Shown here: piece after piece, positions 7,233 through 15,731 of the stretch
Layout: each line of letters starts with the position of its first letter
How positions within the stretch are numbered: position 1 is the stretch's first letter
NCBI GenBank assembly: GCA_964551215.1
Contig: CAZKBV010000009.1
Coordinates: 1 to 32,756, forward strand
Origin: JAFLUQ01 sp964551215
Lineage (GTDB): Bacteria > Bacillota > Clostridia > UMGS1883
Direction of reading: 5' to 3'
Length of the DNA stretch: 32,756 nt
The notes under the pieces: generated by a model
What the model was told of the DNA's origin: nothing
What the model saw: the letters and a program-made list of their open reading frames with translations, nothing else
Databases searched by the model: none
Program-made: the position numbers and the translations under genes

Positions 7233-8501
7233 ATGGCAGAAATCAATCAGGCAATAATGACGGACAAGGATCCGCTGACTCCGAAGCACTTTGTCTTGGG
7301 CTTGCAGCACCTTTTCGCGATGTTCGGGGCAACTGTGCTGGTTCCGGCTCTTACGGGGCTTAATCCGGGAATTGCCCTTTTGTGCGCGGGGCTCGGAACG
7401 CTTCTCTTCCACTTTATAACCGGTTGGAAGGTTCCCGTGTTTTTGGGCAGCTCCTTTGCCTTTATCGGCGTTATAACCGCCGTTATGCAGGCGGACTGGG
7501 GCGGAGACAATCCCGTTCCATACGTTCAGGGGGGTATTATCGCCGCCGGTATCGTTTACGCGGTAATTGCCGGCATCGTCCGTCTTGTGGGTACGGACGC
7601 GGTTAAAAAGCTTTTCCCTACAGTTGTAACGGCGCCGGTAATTGTGGTAATCGGTCTTAACCTCAGCCCCAGCGCAATAAGCGACGCGTCTACCTGCTGG
7701 CCTCTGGCAATACTTGTGCTTGTGACAGTTGTTGTCGTAATGTGCTTTACGAAGGGCTTTTTCAAGCTTGTACCCGTGCTTATGGGCATTATCGTCGGCT
7801 ACGCGGCGGCGCTTATCTGTGATTTTACAGGCTTTAGCAACACTCTTATCGGCGGCACCTTTATCATAGACAAATTCAAGGAACTCTGGACAGGCACCGG
7901 CCTTATCGTAAGCGGCTTTACCCTGCCGAAATTCAACCTCACCGCCATACTTCTCATTGCTCCGGTGGCTGTAGTCACCTTTATGGAGCATATCGGCGAC
8001 ATTACCACCAACGGCGCGGTTGTTGGCAAGGATTTCTTTAAGGATCCCGGCATCCACCGCACTCTTCTTGGCGATGGACTTGCCACCGTTCTGGCCGGTC
8101 TTTTGGGCGGCCCCGCTAACACAACCTACGGCGAAAACACAGGCGTACTGGCTGTAACCAAAATGTACGACCCAAGAGTTATACGCATTGCCGCTGTTTA
8201 TGCCATAATCTTAGGCGTATTCGCAAAGTTCGGGGTTCTTCTTCAGACGATTCCCACAGCCGTTATGGGCGGCATCTGCATAGTTCTCTTCGGTATGATA
8301 GCTTCCGTAGGCCTTCGCTCTCTCGCCGACGCGAGGCTGGACTTTTCAAACAGCCGCAATTTGCTTATAGTCGCGATTATTCTTGTTCTGGGGCTTGGTC
8401 TGAGCGACGGGGTTTCGGTTTTCGGAGTGAACCTTTCCGGTCTGTTTATAGCCACTCTTGTTGGCGTAATTCTCAATCGGATTCTTCCGGAAAACGCGTA
8501 A
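7233..8501 (+). CDS. uraA: Uracil permease (NCS2 family)
   Basis: 422 residues; ATG at 7233 after AAAGGAGG. A nucleobase:cation symporter-2 protein that brings uracil into the cell with protons. The N-terminal block FGATVLVPALTGLNPGIAL (31-49), the MEHIGDITT motif with Glu252 and the TTYGENTGVLAVT motif with Glu301 match the two conserved glutamates known to be needed for uracil and proton binding in the E. coli protein. About fourteen membrane segments are expected in a 7+7 inverted repeat. It is followed after 60 bp by upp, giving the classical import-and-trap pair, and this neighbour is the main reason to choose uracil rather than xanthine. No PyrR-type attenuator is visible in the roughly 30-base leader. 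Confidence 0.95.
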   Translation: MAEINQAIMTDKDPLTPKHFVLGLQHLFAMFGATVLVPALTGLNPGIALLCAGLGTLLFHFITGWKVPVFLGSSFAFIGVITAVMQADWGGDNPVPYVQGGIIAAGIVYAVIAGIVRLVGTDAVKKLFPTVVTAPVIVVIGLNLSPSAISDASTCWPLAILVLVTVVVVMCFTKGFFKLVPVLMGIIVGYAAALICDFTGFSNTLIGGTFIIDKFKELWTGTGLIVSGFTLPKFNLTAILLIAPVAVVTFMEHIGDITTNGAVVGKDFFKDPGIHRTLLGDGLATVLAGLLGGPANTTYGENTGVLAVTKMYDPRVIRIAAVYAIILGVFAKFGVLLQTIPTAVMGGICIVLFGMIASVGLRSLADARLDFSNSRNLLIVAIILVLGLGLSDGVSVFGVNLSGLFIATLVGVILNRILPENA

Positions 8502-8561
8502 ATAAAAAAGGACATAATAAACAATAACAATAAAAGAAAATTAATGAAAGGAAGCCTGAAA

Positions 8562-9191
8562 ATGGAAAATGTTCAAATTATGAACCACCCTCTTATATCC
8601 CATAAGCTGGCTCTGCTGCGCCACGAAAAAACCGACGGCAAAGAATTTCGCGCCCTTGTAAGCGAGCTTGCCATGCTCATCTGCTACGAAGCAACAAGGG
8701 ATATGAAAACCACCGAGGTGGAGATTCCCACTCCCCTAATGACGGCAAAATGCCAAATGATAACGGAGGAAAAGCCCCTTTTGGTGCCTATTCTTCGAGC
8801 CGGTCTGGGAATGGTGGAAGGTATGCTGAAAATACTTCCCGCCGCAAAGATAGGCCATATAGGTATGTGCCGCAATCACGAAACTCTCCTGCCGGAAAAA
8901 TACTACTGCAATCTTCCTTCGGACATTGCCGAAAGAACGGTTATCATTCTTGACCCCATGCTTGCCACGGGAGGCTCCTGCGCGGCGGCAATAACCCTGC
9001 TTAAAGAGGCGGGAGCCAAGCGCATAAAGCTTATGAGCATTGTAGGCGTTGACGAAGGCATACAAAAGGTTCACGCTTCCCACCCGGACGTACAGATTTA
9101 TCTGGGCGTAAAGGACGAGCGTTTAAACGAACACGGTTATATCCTTCCCGGCTTGGGAGACGCCGGCGACAGACTTTTCGGAACGGAATAA
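8562..9191 (+). CDS. upp: Uracil phosphoribosyltransferase
   Basis: 209 residues from the ATG at 8562, which has AAAGGAA eight bases upstream; an earlier in-frame ATG at 8544 precedes that site and is rejected. The enzyme makes UMP from uracil and PRPP in the cytoplasm. Visible: LVPILRAGLGMVEGM (about 74-88), the PRPP-binding loop VIILDPMLATGGS (127-139) with Asp131, and the C-terminal YILPGLGDAGDRLFGT uracil-binding block. Length equals the family norm of 207-210. It forms an operon with uraA and ends at a symmetrical terminator shared with the convergent secreted glycosidase gene. Confidence 0.97.
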   Translation: MENVQIMNHPLISHKLALLRHEKTDGKEFRALVSELAMLICYEATRDMKTTEVEIPTPLMTAKCQMITEEKPLLVPILRAGLGMVEGMLKILPAAKIGHIGMCRNHETLLPEKYYCNLPSDIAERTVIILDPMLATGGSCAAAITLLKEAGAKRIKLMSIVGVDEGIQKVHASHPDVQIYLGVKDERLNEHGYILPGLGDAGDRLFGTE

Positions 9192-9214
9192 AAATAATAA
9201 TAATAAAGCAACGC

Positions 9215-9264
9215 AAAAAAGCTCTTGATATCAGATCCGCACGATCCGGTTCAAGAGCTTTTTT
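9215..9264. terminator. Bidirectional terminator between upp and the secreted glycosidase
   Basis: AAAAAAGCTCTTGA (9215-9228) pairs exactly with TCAAGAGCTTTTTT (9251-9264): a 14-bp stem with T-runs on both strands, serving the convergent genes upp (plus) and the large glycosidase (minus). Confidence 0.88.
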
Positions 9265-9276
9265 CTTCTTTTATTT

Positions 9277-12200
9277 TTACTTAATCACGGCAAGAGGTTC
9301 TATGGAGCCTTTGTCCCATACAAACGCCTTATCCCAGCCGCTTTCAAAGGGAACCGAGCCGGCCTCGGCGCTCATAAGCACGGATTTTACAGCTTTAAGG
9401 CCGCCGTCGTCGTTATAGTTCGCGTAAATCAGGTACGCGTCCATAGCGGCGGTATATTCAACCGTTTCCCCCACATAGGTAATTTTTAAAGCATCGGGCT
9501 TGAGATTGACAAACTCTCTGGAATAATCCCTTTCGTAAAGGATTATTTCCGCCACATTGCAGTAATCATAGGGATTGCGGTACTCAATGTAACGATAGAA
9601 GGTATTGTCCGTAAGGAAAACGCCGCTGTCCACGCTTGTTTCCGCTCCGGACTGAGGAACGGAGGGAATCGTAAACAGTCTCTCCCAATTTACTCCGTCA
9701 ACCGAGCCGTAAAAGGCCGTGTTTTGCATACGGCTGTCAAAGCCGCTTCTGGGAATAAAGCCGATTTTCACGATTTCCTTTTCTTCGCCCAAATCAATTC
9801 TTGCCCAGCCGCCGCTTACGCCGTCAAAGTAGGTGTCGGTGTTTCCGTCGAAGGCGTACTCCGCGGTTGTGGAGGACTGATTGTTCCAAGTGGCGGAGCC
9901 TGTTATCTCCATTGCGTCGGTATTTATCTTCTTTGACTTTACCTCGTCCTTAGCTTCGGCAATTTTTATATAGCTTATCATTGGGCCGCCGCTGCCGTCG
10001 TCGGTGAGCTTAAGGTTAAGCTCGGCGACGCCGCCCTCTATAGTCGCTCTCGCCTTAACTATAGCCGGATTTTCCGAATCCGACTTAGGAAGTATGCCTG
10101 AGGCTATAACGCTGCCGTTGACGCTGAGGTTTGCCTTGCGGTTCACGGAAGCCCAGCCGGAGGGCTGATAGAAGCCCGCCTCAAAGGTATATTCCCCGTC
10201 GGGAAGCTCAAAGGCATACGTTACGCCCGGGCCCGTGCGGTCATCCTGATCCTTCGCGTAGCGGTAGGAAACTATCTTATCCCGGTTGTCCGCGGTGTCG
10301 TATTCATACGGCCACGTATCCTTACCCGTAAGAAGCGTGGGGTAATTTTCGTTTTCAACATATTCGTCCTTAATTCCCCACATTTTGCCCGTAACGGGAT
10401 CCGCCCCGTAAAACTGTTCGGTTACGGAATTGTATGTTCCAAGCGCGTCGCCGTCACTGAGAGTATCGACGCCGCTGTCTCCGCAATCCACAAAGTAAAG
10501 CAGATTTTCGTCTGCCGGAAGGTATTTTGAAATGCGGAAGTCGTCTGCCGTAAGAGATGAGTTTGACATTACAAGAATCTGTGCGCTGTCCTTGCAGAAG
10601 GATGTTACGCTGACAGTGCCGTCCGCCCCTTCGGGCATAACCGTTTTGTTCGAGAATACGTAGACTAAGTCGCTGCCGTGAGCGTCAAATTCAAGGGTAT
10701 AATATCCCTCAGCCGGAATGTCTATCCACTGTTCAAGGCTTGCTCCGCCGCTTATTTCAGCCGCGTAGCCGCCCTTTTCGCCCGACACCTTAACCTCTCC
10801 GGTTTCGCCGGGGATAACCGTCCAGCCGGTAAGGTCGCCTGTGCCGAAGGAGTTGTTCGCAATATATTCATCGTTGTTTTCCGGCAGATCGAAGGCAACC
10901 TTGAATTCGATGTTTTCGGTAACCTCCATTGTAAGTATGCCGTTTTCAATAAGTCCGCTCACGTCCTTGCCGTTGGCGGTCACCTTTATATCCCCCTCGG
11001 AATAGTCGTTTTTAAGGGTAAGAGTAACCGTCTCCCCGTAAGCCGCCGTGTTTTTGTCCATTTCGGCCTCTCCGCCGTCGGTGGAAACAAGGCTGAGCTT
11101 GAATCTTTCCTCTTCGGCGTCGTTTTCGGCCACCGCGGGAGTAAAGGTGAAGCTGTCCAAATTGGGGGCGTAGTTAACAAGTGTGTGATAATCGATATTT
11201 TCGGGAATGTGCTCGGTTGTTCCGTCTTTAAGAGTTCCACATTCAAGCACGCGCCAGTTGTCGTTAAACACCTTTACGGTGTTTTCTCCGGCATTGAGCG
11301 TTACCGAAAGAGCCACGCTCCGCCAGTTTTCGCGGCTGAAGGTGTTCTTGAAATACACTCTTTCCGCTTCTCCTCCGTTTACGCTGAAGCTGGCGTAGCG
11401 GTCAACAATCTGAGCATTGTAGTCGTGCGCGCCGAAAAGCTCGCTGTTGGAATGGTTCACAACCATTTTGTATTCCCCCGCTTCGGGAACGTTTACGGTT
11501 ATTTCCAAGGCGTCCTCGGTGGCTCCTTCTATATTGGCCACGTATTTTCCGCCGTCGGCATATTTGTTTTCCACAATTTCCGCGTTGCCGGAAAGCGCTC
11601 CGTCCTCGGCCTGCACCGTTACGGTCTTATCCTGAGAGGATTTTTCCACACGCATATAATCCAAAGCCGCCGGAACGTCCGTGTCAATGTCAATTATGTT
11701 AATGCCCTTCTGCAAAAATACACAGACGGAGGTTTTGTTAAAGCCCTCCGAAGGCGCAATCTCCGCTTCGGTCAGCTTTTGATCCAATGTTAGGGCCGTA
11801 TTGTCCAGATATATATTCGCCTTGCCTTCCTCCTCGGAGTGTACGCCGAGAGTAAGGCTGTAAAGCCCGTTGTCGGGAACAACCACAGTGAAGCGCACTC
11901 CCCCGCCTTGCGGAACGGAGCGCTTATTTAGACCCGTAATGTAGCCCGACGCGCTGTAGCCCTCTGTTTCGCTTTCGGTGGTAACTGTCGTATCGTCGTT
12001 TCCGCCGAGAATGTTGAAATCTCCCAGCTCGGCTTCGTATACGCTGTCAAACTCGGATATCTCCGCCCCCTCAAAGGTAAGGCTGAGACAGTCGATGCTT
12101 GCCCCTTGGGGAGTTTCGGTTGTGCCTCTGTAGGAGATAATATGCTCCCCCGCGTCAAGGTAAATATAGTCCGTATACATTCCCGCCATCTGCCAGCGCA

Positions 12201-13851
12201 GGGTGTTTTCAAGAACGAGTATCTCCGCTTCTTCCCCGTCTACGCTTCTGGCCTGAGTTACCGTCTTTGGGTCGTTAAGAGAGGTGTCGGACGTATTCAG
12301 CCCATAGCCGTTGCCGTACACCATGTCGGCTTTGTACCAGCCCTTCTTGGGAACATTTACGGTAATATCCACCCCATCGGAAGGAGTGTCTATTCCGCTA
12401 AGGCGTTTTCCGCCGCTGTAGGCGTATGTCCAAGGACTGTCGGACGCGTAAACGCTGCCCGCGTAGGCTCCGTTTTCGGCCTCGTAGGTTTTTCTCCACT
12501 TGCCCTTGTAAACTAAGCCGATATTTTCCGTATCGGTTGCGGCGGTAACGGTGATATTATAGGCGGTATAGGCCTCCATGTCGCTCATATTCACCGTAAC
12601 GGAGCCGTTTTTCACCGGATATGTACCCTGAATAACCGTCTCCGGCTCCGCCGCCACGCCGTGGAAGGCCGTCCAGTAGGTGGCTTCAACCTTTATGTCT
12701 ACGGCTTCGGCTCCGTTAAAGCTTTGGGTTTTGTCAATATCCTTAAGCACAATGTCCGCGCTGCCGTCTACGCCGCCGAAAAGCACATTCGCGCTTTTTT
12801 TGTTGTCGTCTATGGACGCAAGGCCGTAAAGCCCGTCGCGGCTTGTGGAGGTGGAAAGCTGCAGCGTCTCGCCGGACATATCCCCGTACCACTTATACAG
12901 CCACCACGCGCCGTTAGGCTCGTTGTTATCGGCGGCAATATCGTCCAGATTTCCGGCGTTGTGCCAGTAAGGGAGGCAGCCGCTGACCTTGTTTTCCTCA
13001 AAGAGAGCTATCCAGTTGACAAGCTTTCCCGGTACGGAGCAGTGATCCTGCGGGGCGTATTCGTTTATAATTATCTCCCTTTCCTCCATACCGTACTTGC
13101 TTTCAAGAGCGCGGTAATGGTCAAGATGGGATTTAAAGGAGCTGAGCTTATCCGTTTGAAGCTCGTGCCATGTTATGCAGTCCGGTTGGCAGTCATTTTC
13201 TACGCAGAACTTTATCCAGCTTTCCATAGCGTTGGACTGGTATGTAGCGTAGCTTGCTCCGCCGATAAGAGCCTCCGGATCCATATCACGGATAAGAGTG
13301 TAGGCCTTCTGCCAATATTCGTTAAAGGTATTCTGAACGGTTTCGCTGCTGTTCACGTTGTTGAACCAGATGCCGTCCGGCTCGTTGTAGGGAACGTAAA
13401 CCAGCTTGCCCTTAAAGTCGGGATTGCTATCCCGAAGAGCTACGATTTTGGGCACCATTTCCTTTATTTTTTCCAGATACGCGTCAATACCCGTGTATTC
13501 ATAGCTCCACAGGGCGTAAATATCCTGAAGATATATCTGCACCTGCTCACCGCCGGCTTCAATGAAGGTTTCCGCCACGTCAAGCACGTCGCCCGTAGGG
13601 TGCTGAAGTCCGTCCGGAGCCTTCTGAACAGCCGTACCGGGCTTAAGAGGCGTCAGCATATTCGCGTTGGGCGTGCCTCGGCTTCCCAAGCCGTAAAGGA
13701 AGCCGGCGCTTCCGTGGCGCATGGGGCCGGTTTTCTGCGTCATTTCAACCGTAAGGGTCGGATTTGCGGCGGAGGCTTCAATTGGCGAAAACGAAACCGC
13801 GCAGGTAAACACCATAGCCGCCGAAAGCGCCGCCGAAATAAATTTTTTCAT
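9277..13851 (-). CDS. Secreted multidomain clan GH-A-like glycosidase with carbohydrate-binding modules
   Basis: 1524 residues from the ATG at 13851 (AAAGGAG site upstream). Residues 1-28 are a signal peptide ending SASAA-like (EASAA|N), so the protein is exported. Residues about 30-345 look like a TIM-barrel hydrolase: VYVPYNEPDG carries Glu157 as candidate acid/base and IIINEYAPQ carries Glu264 as candidate nucleophile, the clan GH-A pattern; I cannot assign a numbered family (GH39-like is one possibility). Then follow a small beta domain (to about 440), three CBM6/CBM35-like modules (about 455-595, 604-737, 744-905), a Big/InlB-type repeat (917-990), a jelly-roll module (996-1110), a malectin-like VDCGD domain (1118-1300) and an F5/8 type C (CBM32-like) domain (1310-1440). 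The tail ends FVWDKGSIEPLAVIK. No LPXTG, dockerin or S-layer anchor is seen. Substrate unknown; divergent AraC regulator is the probable controller. Confidence 0.85.
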   Translation of the reverse strand: MKKFISAALSAAMVFTCAVSFSPIEASAANPTLTVEMTQKTGPMRHGSAGFLYGLGSRGTPNANMLTPLKPGTAVQKAPDGLQHPTGDVLDVAETFIEAGGEQVQIYLQDIYALWSYEYTGIDAYLEKIKEMVPKIVALRDSNPDFKGKLVYVPYNEPDGIWFNNVNSSETVQNTFNEYWQKAYTLIRDMDPEALIGGASYATYQSNAMESWIKFCVENDCQPDCITWHELQTDKLSSFKSHLDHYRALESKYGMEEREIIINEYAPQDHCSVPGKLVNWIALFEENKVSGCLPYWHNAGNLDDIAADNNEPNGAWWLYKWYGDMSGETLQLSTSTSRDGLYGLASIDDNKKSANVLFGGVDGSADIVLKDIDKTQSFNGAEAVDIKVEATYWTAFHGVAAEPETVIQGTYPVKNGSVTVNMSDMEAYTAYNITVTAATDTENIGLVYKGKWRKTYEAENGAYAGSVYASDSPWTYAYSGGKRLSGIDTPSDGVDITVNVPKKGWYKADMVYGNGYGLNTSDTSLNDPKTVTQARSVDGEEAEILVLENTLRWQMAGMYTDYIYLDAGEHIISYRGTTETPQGASIDCLSLTFEGAEISEFDSVYEAELGDFNILGGNDDTTVTTESETEGYSASGYITGLNKRSVPQGGGVRFTVVVPDNGLYSLTLGVHSEEEGKANIYLDNTALTLDQKLTEAEIAPSEGFNKTSVCVFLQKGINIIDIDTDVPAALDYMRVEKSSQDKTVTVQAEDGALSGNAEIVENKYADGGKYVANIEGATEDALEITVNVPEAGEYKMVVNHSNSELFGAHDYNAQIVDRYASFSVNGGEAERVYFKNTFSRENWRSVALSVTLNAGENTVKVFNDNWRVLECGTLKDGTTEHIPENIDYHTLVNYAPNLDSFTFTPAVAENDAEEERFKLSLVSTDGGEAEMDKNTAAYGETVTLTLKNDYSEGDIKVTANGKDVSGLIENGILTMEVTENIEFKVAFDLPENNDEYIANNSFGTGDLTGWTVIPGETGEVKVSGEKGGYAAEISGGASLEQWIDIPAEGYYTLEFDAHGSDLVYVFSNKTVMPEGADGTVSVTSFCKDSAQILVMSNSSLTADDFRISKYLPADENLLYFVDCGDSGVDTLSDGDALGTYNSVTEQFYGADPVTGKMWGIKDEYVENENYPTLLTGKDTWPYEYDTADNRDKIVSYRYAKDQDDRTGPGVTYAFELPDGEYTFEAGFYQPSGWASVNRKANLSVNGSVIASGILPKSDSENPAIVKARATIEGGVAELNLKLTDDGSGGPMISYIKIAEAKDEVKSKKINTDAMEITGSATWNNQSSTTAEYAFDGNTDTYFDGVSGGWARIDLGEEKEIVKIGFIPRSGFDSRMQNTAFYGSVDGVNWERLFTIPSVPQSGAETSVDSGVFLTDNTFYRYIEYRNPYDYCNVAEIILYERDYSREFVNLKPDALKITYVGETVEYTAAMDAYLIYANYNDDGGLKAVKSVLMSAEAGSVPFESGWDKAFVWDKGSIEPLAVIK

Positions 13852-13882
13852 GCTTTTCTCTCCTTTGTCACAGTATATATTT

Positions 13883-13911
13883 ATTTTATCATTCCCCACG
13901 CCGAAACGCAA
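13883..13911 (-). promoter_or_regulatory. Predicted promoter of the secreted glycosidase
   Basis: Reading minus: TTGCGT (13906-13911), 17-base spacer, TAAAAT (13883-13888), about 25 bases before the start at 13851. The weak -35 fits a gene needing an activator; about 43 bases separate it from the -35 of the divergent AraC promoter, room for shared operator sites. Confidence 0.5.
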
Positions 13912-13954
13912 TGGCTTTATGTTATATTTTTATGTGTTTGTGTGACATTTTCAT

Positions 13955-13983
13955 TTGACAACAGAGCCGTTCAATGCTACAAT
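13955..13983 (+). promoter_or_regulatory. Predicted promoter of the AraC regulator
   Basis: TTGACA (13955-13960), 17-base spacer, TACAAT (13978-13983). The expected start is about position 13990, which is the first base of repeat copy C2. Confidence 0.75.
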
Positions 13984-13989
13984 AAAGGT

Positions 13990-14080
13990 ATAACCTACGC
14001 GCGGATGTCCCGCGCGGGTTGGAATCTATCGCAAGCTCCGTTTCAAGCAAGCTTGATGGAGCGCTTTCGATTTAAAGCTT
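13990..14080 (+). repeat. Dispersed leader-like repeat, copy C2, in the AraC 5' leader
   Basis: Starts ATAACCTACGCGCGGATG and ends GATTTAAAGCTT, as in copy C1. Predicted pairings: AACC/GGTT with CGCGCGG/CCGCGCG around loop ATGTC (13993-14020), and GCTCC-GTT-TCAAG-CAAG-CTTGA-T-GGAGC (about 14034-14062); a small GCTTT/AAAGC stem follows. The AraC ribosome site AAGGGGGG comes directly after it. May be a structured leader or a mobile palindromic repeat that supplies the leader. Confidence 0.7.
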
Positions 14081-14095
14081 AAGGGGGGATATTAA

Positions 14096-14896
14096 ATGAA
14101 GGTATATTGGACGGGCTTCGGAAACATAAGCGGCGACTTTACCGTGCGGGAATACGGCGAGGAGCAGTGCGCCAAGGGTTACGCTTTCGGCCCGTACATA
14201 AGAAATTCTTATTTTATCCACTATGTCTACAGCGGAAGGGGCTTTTTTGAGGCGGAGGGAAAGCATTACGACCTCTCCCCCGGGCAAATCTTTTTAATCT
14301 GTCCGGGGCAGATAACCTACTATAAGGCGGACGACGCGGAGCCGTGGCTGTACCGCTGGATTTCCTTCGATGGGGGATACTGCCAGACATTGCTCCGTTC
14401 GGCGGGGCTGAGTATCAGCTCCCCCATTTTCACCGACTTTCCCGACGGAGCCGCCGGAAATGCCCTGAAAAAAATTGTTGACGGCGGGCAGCTCCCCTTC
14501 TGTTCGCTTATGAGCCTGTTTTGGGAATTTGCCGCGGCTCTTGGCCGCGGGGAATGTAAAACCGGCTCCGCCGGAGAATACGTACGGATGGTAAAAGCAT
14601 ATATACACTCTCACTATATGGAGTCCGTCACCATAAGCTCTATAGCTTCCCACATCGGCATAGACCGCAGCTACCTTTGCCGTCTGTTTAAGGCCGCCGA
14701 GGGAGTTTCCCCCAAAGAATACCTTATAAGCTACCGGCTGAATCTGGCGAAAAGCCTGTTCTCCGAAACCTCTTATTCTGTTTCGGAGGTGGCAAGGCTT
14801 GTGGGCTACAGCGATGCCTTGGATTTTTCAAAAATATTCAAGTCCCGCTTCGGTATGCCGCCCTCTGACTGGATAAAGGGGAACCGCCGCCGGTAA
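14096..14896 (+). CDS. AraC-family transcriptional regulator with cupin-like sensor
   Basis: 266 residues; ATG at 14094-14096 region taken at 14096 with AAGGGGGG about eight bases upstream. The N-terminal half (about 15-140) is the AraC-type sugar-sensing beta barrel (FIHYVYSGRGFFEAEGKHYD, DLSPGQIFLICPG). The C-terminal hundred residues hold the two helix-turn-helix units: TISSIASHIGIDRSYLCRLF (about 176-195) and SVSEVARLVGYSDALDFSK (about 228-246) followed by IFKSRFGMPPSDW. It lies divergent to the large secreted glycosidase and probably activates it in response to a glycan-derived sugar, as is common for such pairs. Its transcript is predicted to start inside a repeated, hairpin-forming leader (13990-14080). 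Confidence 0.92.
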   Translation: MKVYWTGFGNISGDFTVREYGEEQCAKGYAFGPYIRNSYFIHYVYSGRGFFEAEGKHYDLSPGQIFLICPGQITYYKADDAEPWLYRWISFDGGYCQTLLRSAGLSISSPIFTDFPDGAAGNALKKIVDGGQLPFCSLMSLFWEFAAALGRGECKTGSAGEYVRMVKAYIHSHYMESVTISSIASHIGIDRSYLCRLFKAAEGVSPKEYLISYRLNLAKSLFSETSYSVSEVARLVGYSDALDFSKIFKSRFGMPPSDWIKGNRRR

Positions 14897-14930
14897 AATT
14901 TCAAATTCCCAATGCCAAAACAGCTATATA

Positions 14931-14966
14931 AAATAAAGGGGCGTTCCTTTAATACGCCCCTTATTT
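14931..14966. terminator. Bidirectional terminator between AraC regulator and sigK
   Basis: AAATAAAGGGGCGT (14931-14944) pairs with ACGCCCCTTATTT (14954-14966), followed by T-rich DNA on both strands. It serves the convergent AraC gene and sigK. Confidence 0.8.
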
Positions 14967-14970
14967 TCCG

Positions 14971-15639
14971 TCAGTCCTTCAGTCGGCAAAGGGCCTTCTT
15001 TTCTATGCGGGAAACATAGGAGCGGCTAATCCCCAGCTTCCCCGCCACCTCGCGCTGAGTAAGCGGCTCTCGGCCTCCGAGACCGTATCGCATGGCAATA
15101 ATCTCCCTCTCTCTTTCCGAAAGCAGATTCTTTACCCTGTCCATAACGCGCCTTATCATATTTCGCTTGTCGATTTCCTCGCAGATTTCCTCGTTTTCCG
15201 CCTGAAGCACATCAATAAGGCTGACCTCGTTGCCGTCGTTGTCATAGCCTATAGGTTCCTGAAGGGAAACCTGCCCTAAATACTTCTTTTCCTTGCGCAG
15301 ACTCATAAGTATTTCATTTTCTATACATCTTGATATATATGTGGAAAGCTTGGGGCTTTTTGCCGGGTCAAAGGAACCGACGCCCTTAATCAGGCCTATG
15401 GTTCCGATAGAAATAAGGTCATCTCCGCCGGAAAGGTCGGCGTATTTTTTTACTATATGAGCCACCAGCCGCAGATTATGCTCAATGAGTATATTTTTTG
15501 CGCTCTTGTCTCCGTCACGCATCAAACGGACAAGTCTTTCCTCCTCCTCGCGCTCCAGAGGCTTGGGAAAGCAGTTCTCCTGAAGCCGCCCCGTCATGAA
15601 CAATCCGCCCAAGCAGCCTAAAAGCACAGATATAACCAT
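14971..15639 (-). CDS. sigK: Sporulation sigma factor SigK (pro-sigma-K)
   Basis: 222 residues. The protein directs mother-cell transcription late in sporulation. The N-terminus MVISVLLGCLGGLFMTG is hydrophobic and matches the position of the pro-sequence removed by SpoIVFB in Bacillus; the mature part begins near FPKPLEREEE. Region 2 is clear (NLRLVAHIVKKYADLSGGDD, LISIGTIGLIKGVGSF) as are the linker SLQEPIGYDNDGNEVSLIDV and region 4 with the helix-turn-helix LTQREVAGKLGISRSYVSRI. These match SigK rather than SigE, SigF or SigG. The gene is uninterrupted, without the skin-type element seen in some relatives. Its ribosome site GGGAGG lies inside the arm of a terminator-like hairpin (15644-15688). 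Confidence 0.92.
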   Translation of the reverse strand: MVISVLLGCLGGLFMTGRLQENCFPKPLEREEEERLVRLMRDGDKSAKNILIEHNLRLVAHIVKKYADLSGGDDLISIGTIGLIKGVGSFDPAKSPKLSTYISRCIENEILMSLRKEKKYLGQVSLQEPIGYDNDGNEVSLIDVLQAENEEICEEIDKRNMIRRVMDRVKNLLSEREREIIAMRYGLGGREPLTQREVAGKLGISRSYVSRIEKKALCRLKD

Positions 15640-15643
15640 AATA

Positions 15644-15688
15644 AAAAAACCTCCCTATGAAGCATACTATGCCCGAGGAAGGTTTTTT
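15644..15688 (-). terminator. Terminator-like hairpin overlapping the sigK ribosome site
   Basis: Reading minus: AAAAAACCTTCC (from 15688 down) pairs with GGAGGTTTTTT (ending 15644), one base bulged, followed by TTATT and the sigK ATG at 15639. The descending arm contains GGGAGG, the only ribosome site for sigK. It would end transcripts coming from the PRTase gene and hide the sigK site in any read-through RNA. Confidence 0.7.
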
Positions 15689-15731
15689 GTTCCCGATTCA
15701 ATATTTTTTGTACTGCCTAAAAAGCCGCTTT

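Noticed and set aside
7050..8057. 335-residue minus-strand frame antisense to uraA
   Set aside because: Low-complexity translation with no family features; uraA on the other strand is unmistakable.
12661..14082. 473-residue plus-strand frame antisense to the secreted glycosidase
   Set aside because: A shadow of the GC-rich codon pattern of the real gene, which has a signal peptide, clear domains and its own ribosome site. It also crosses both promoters.
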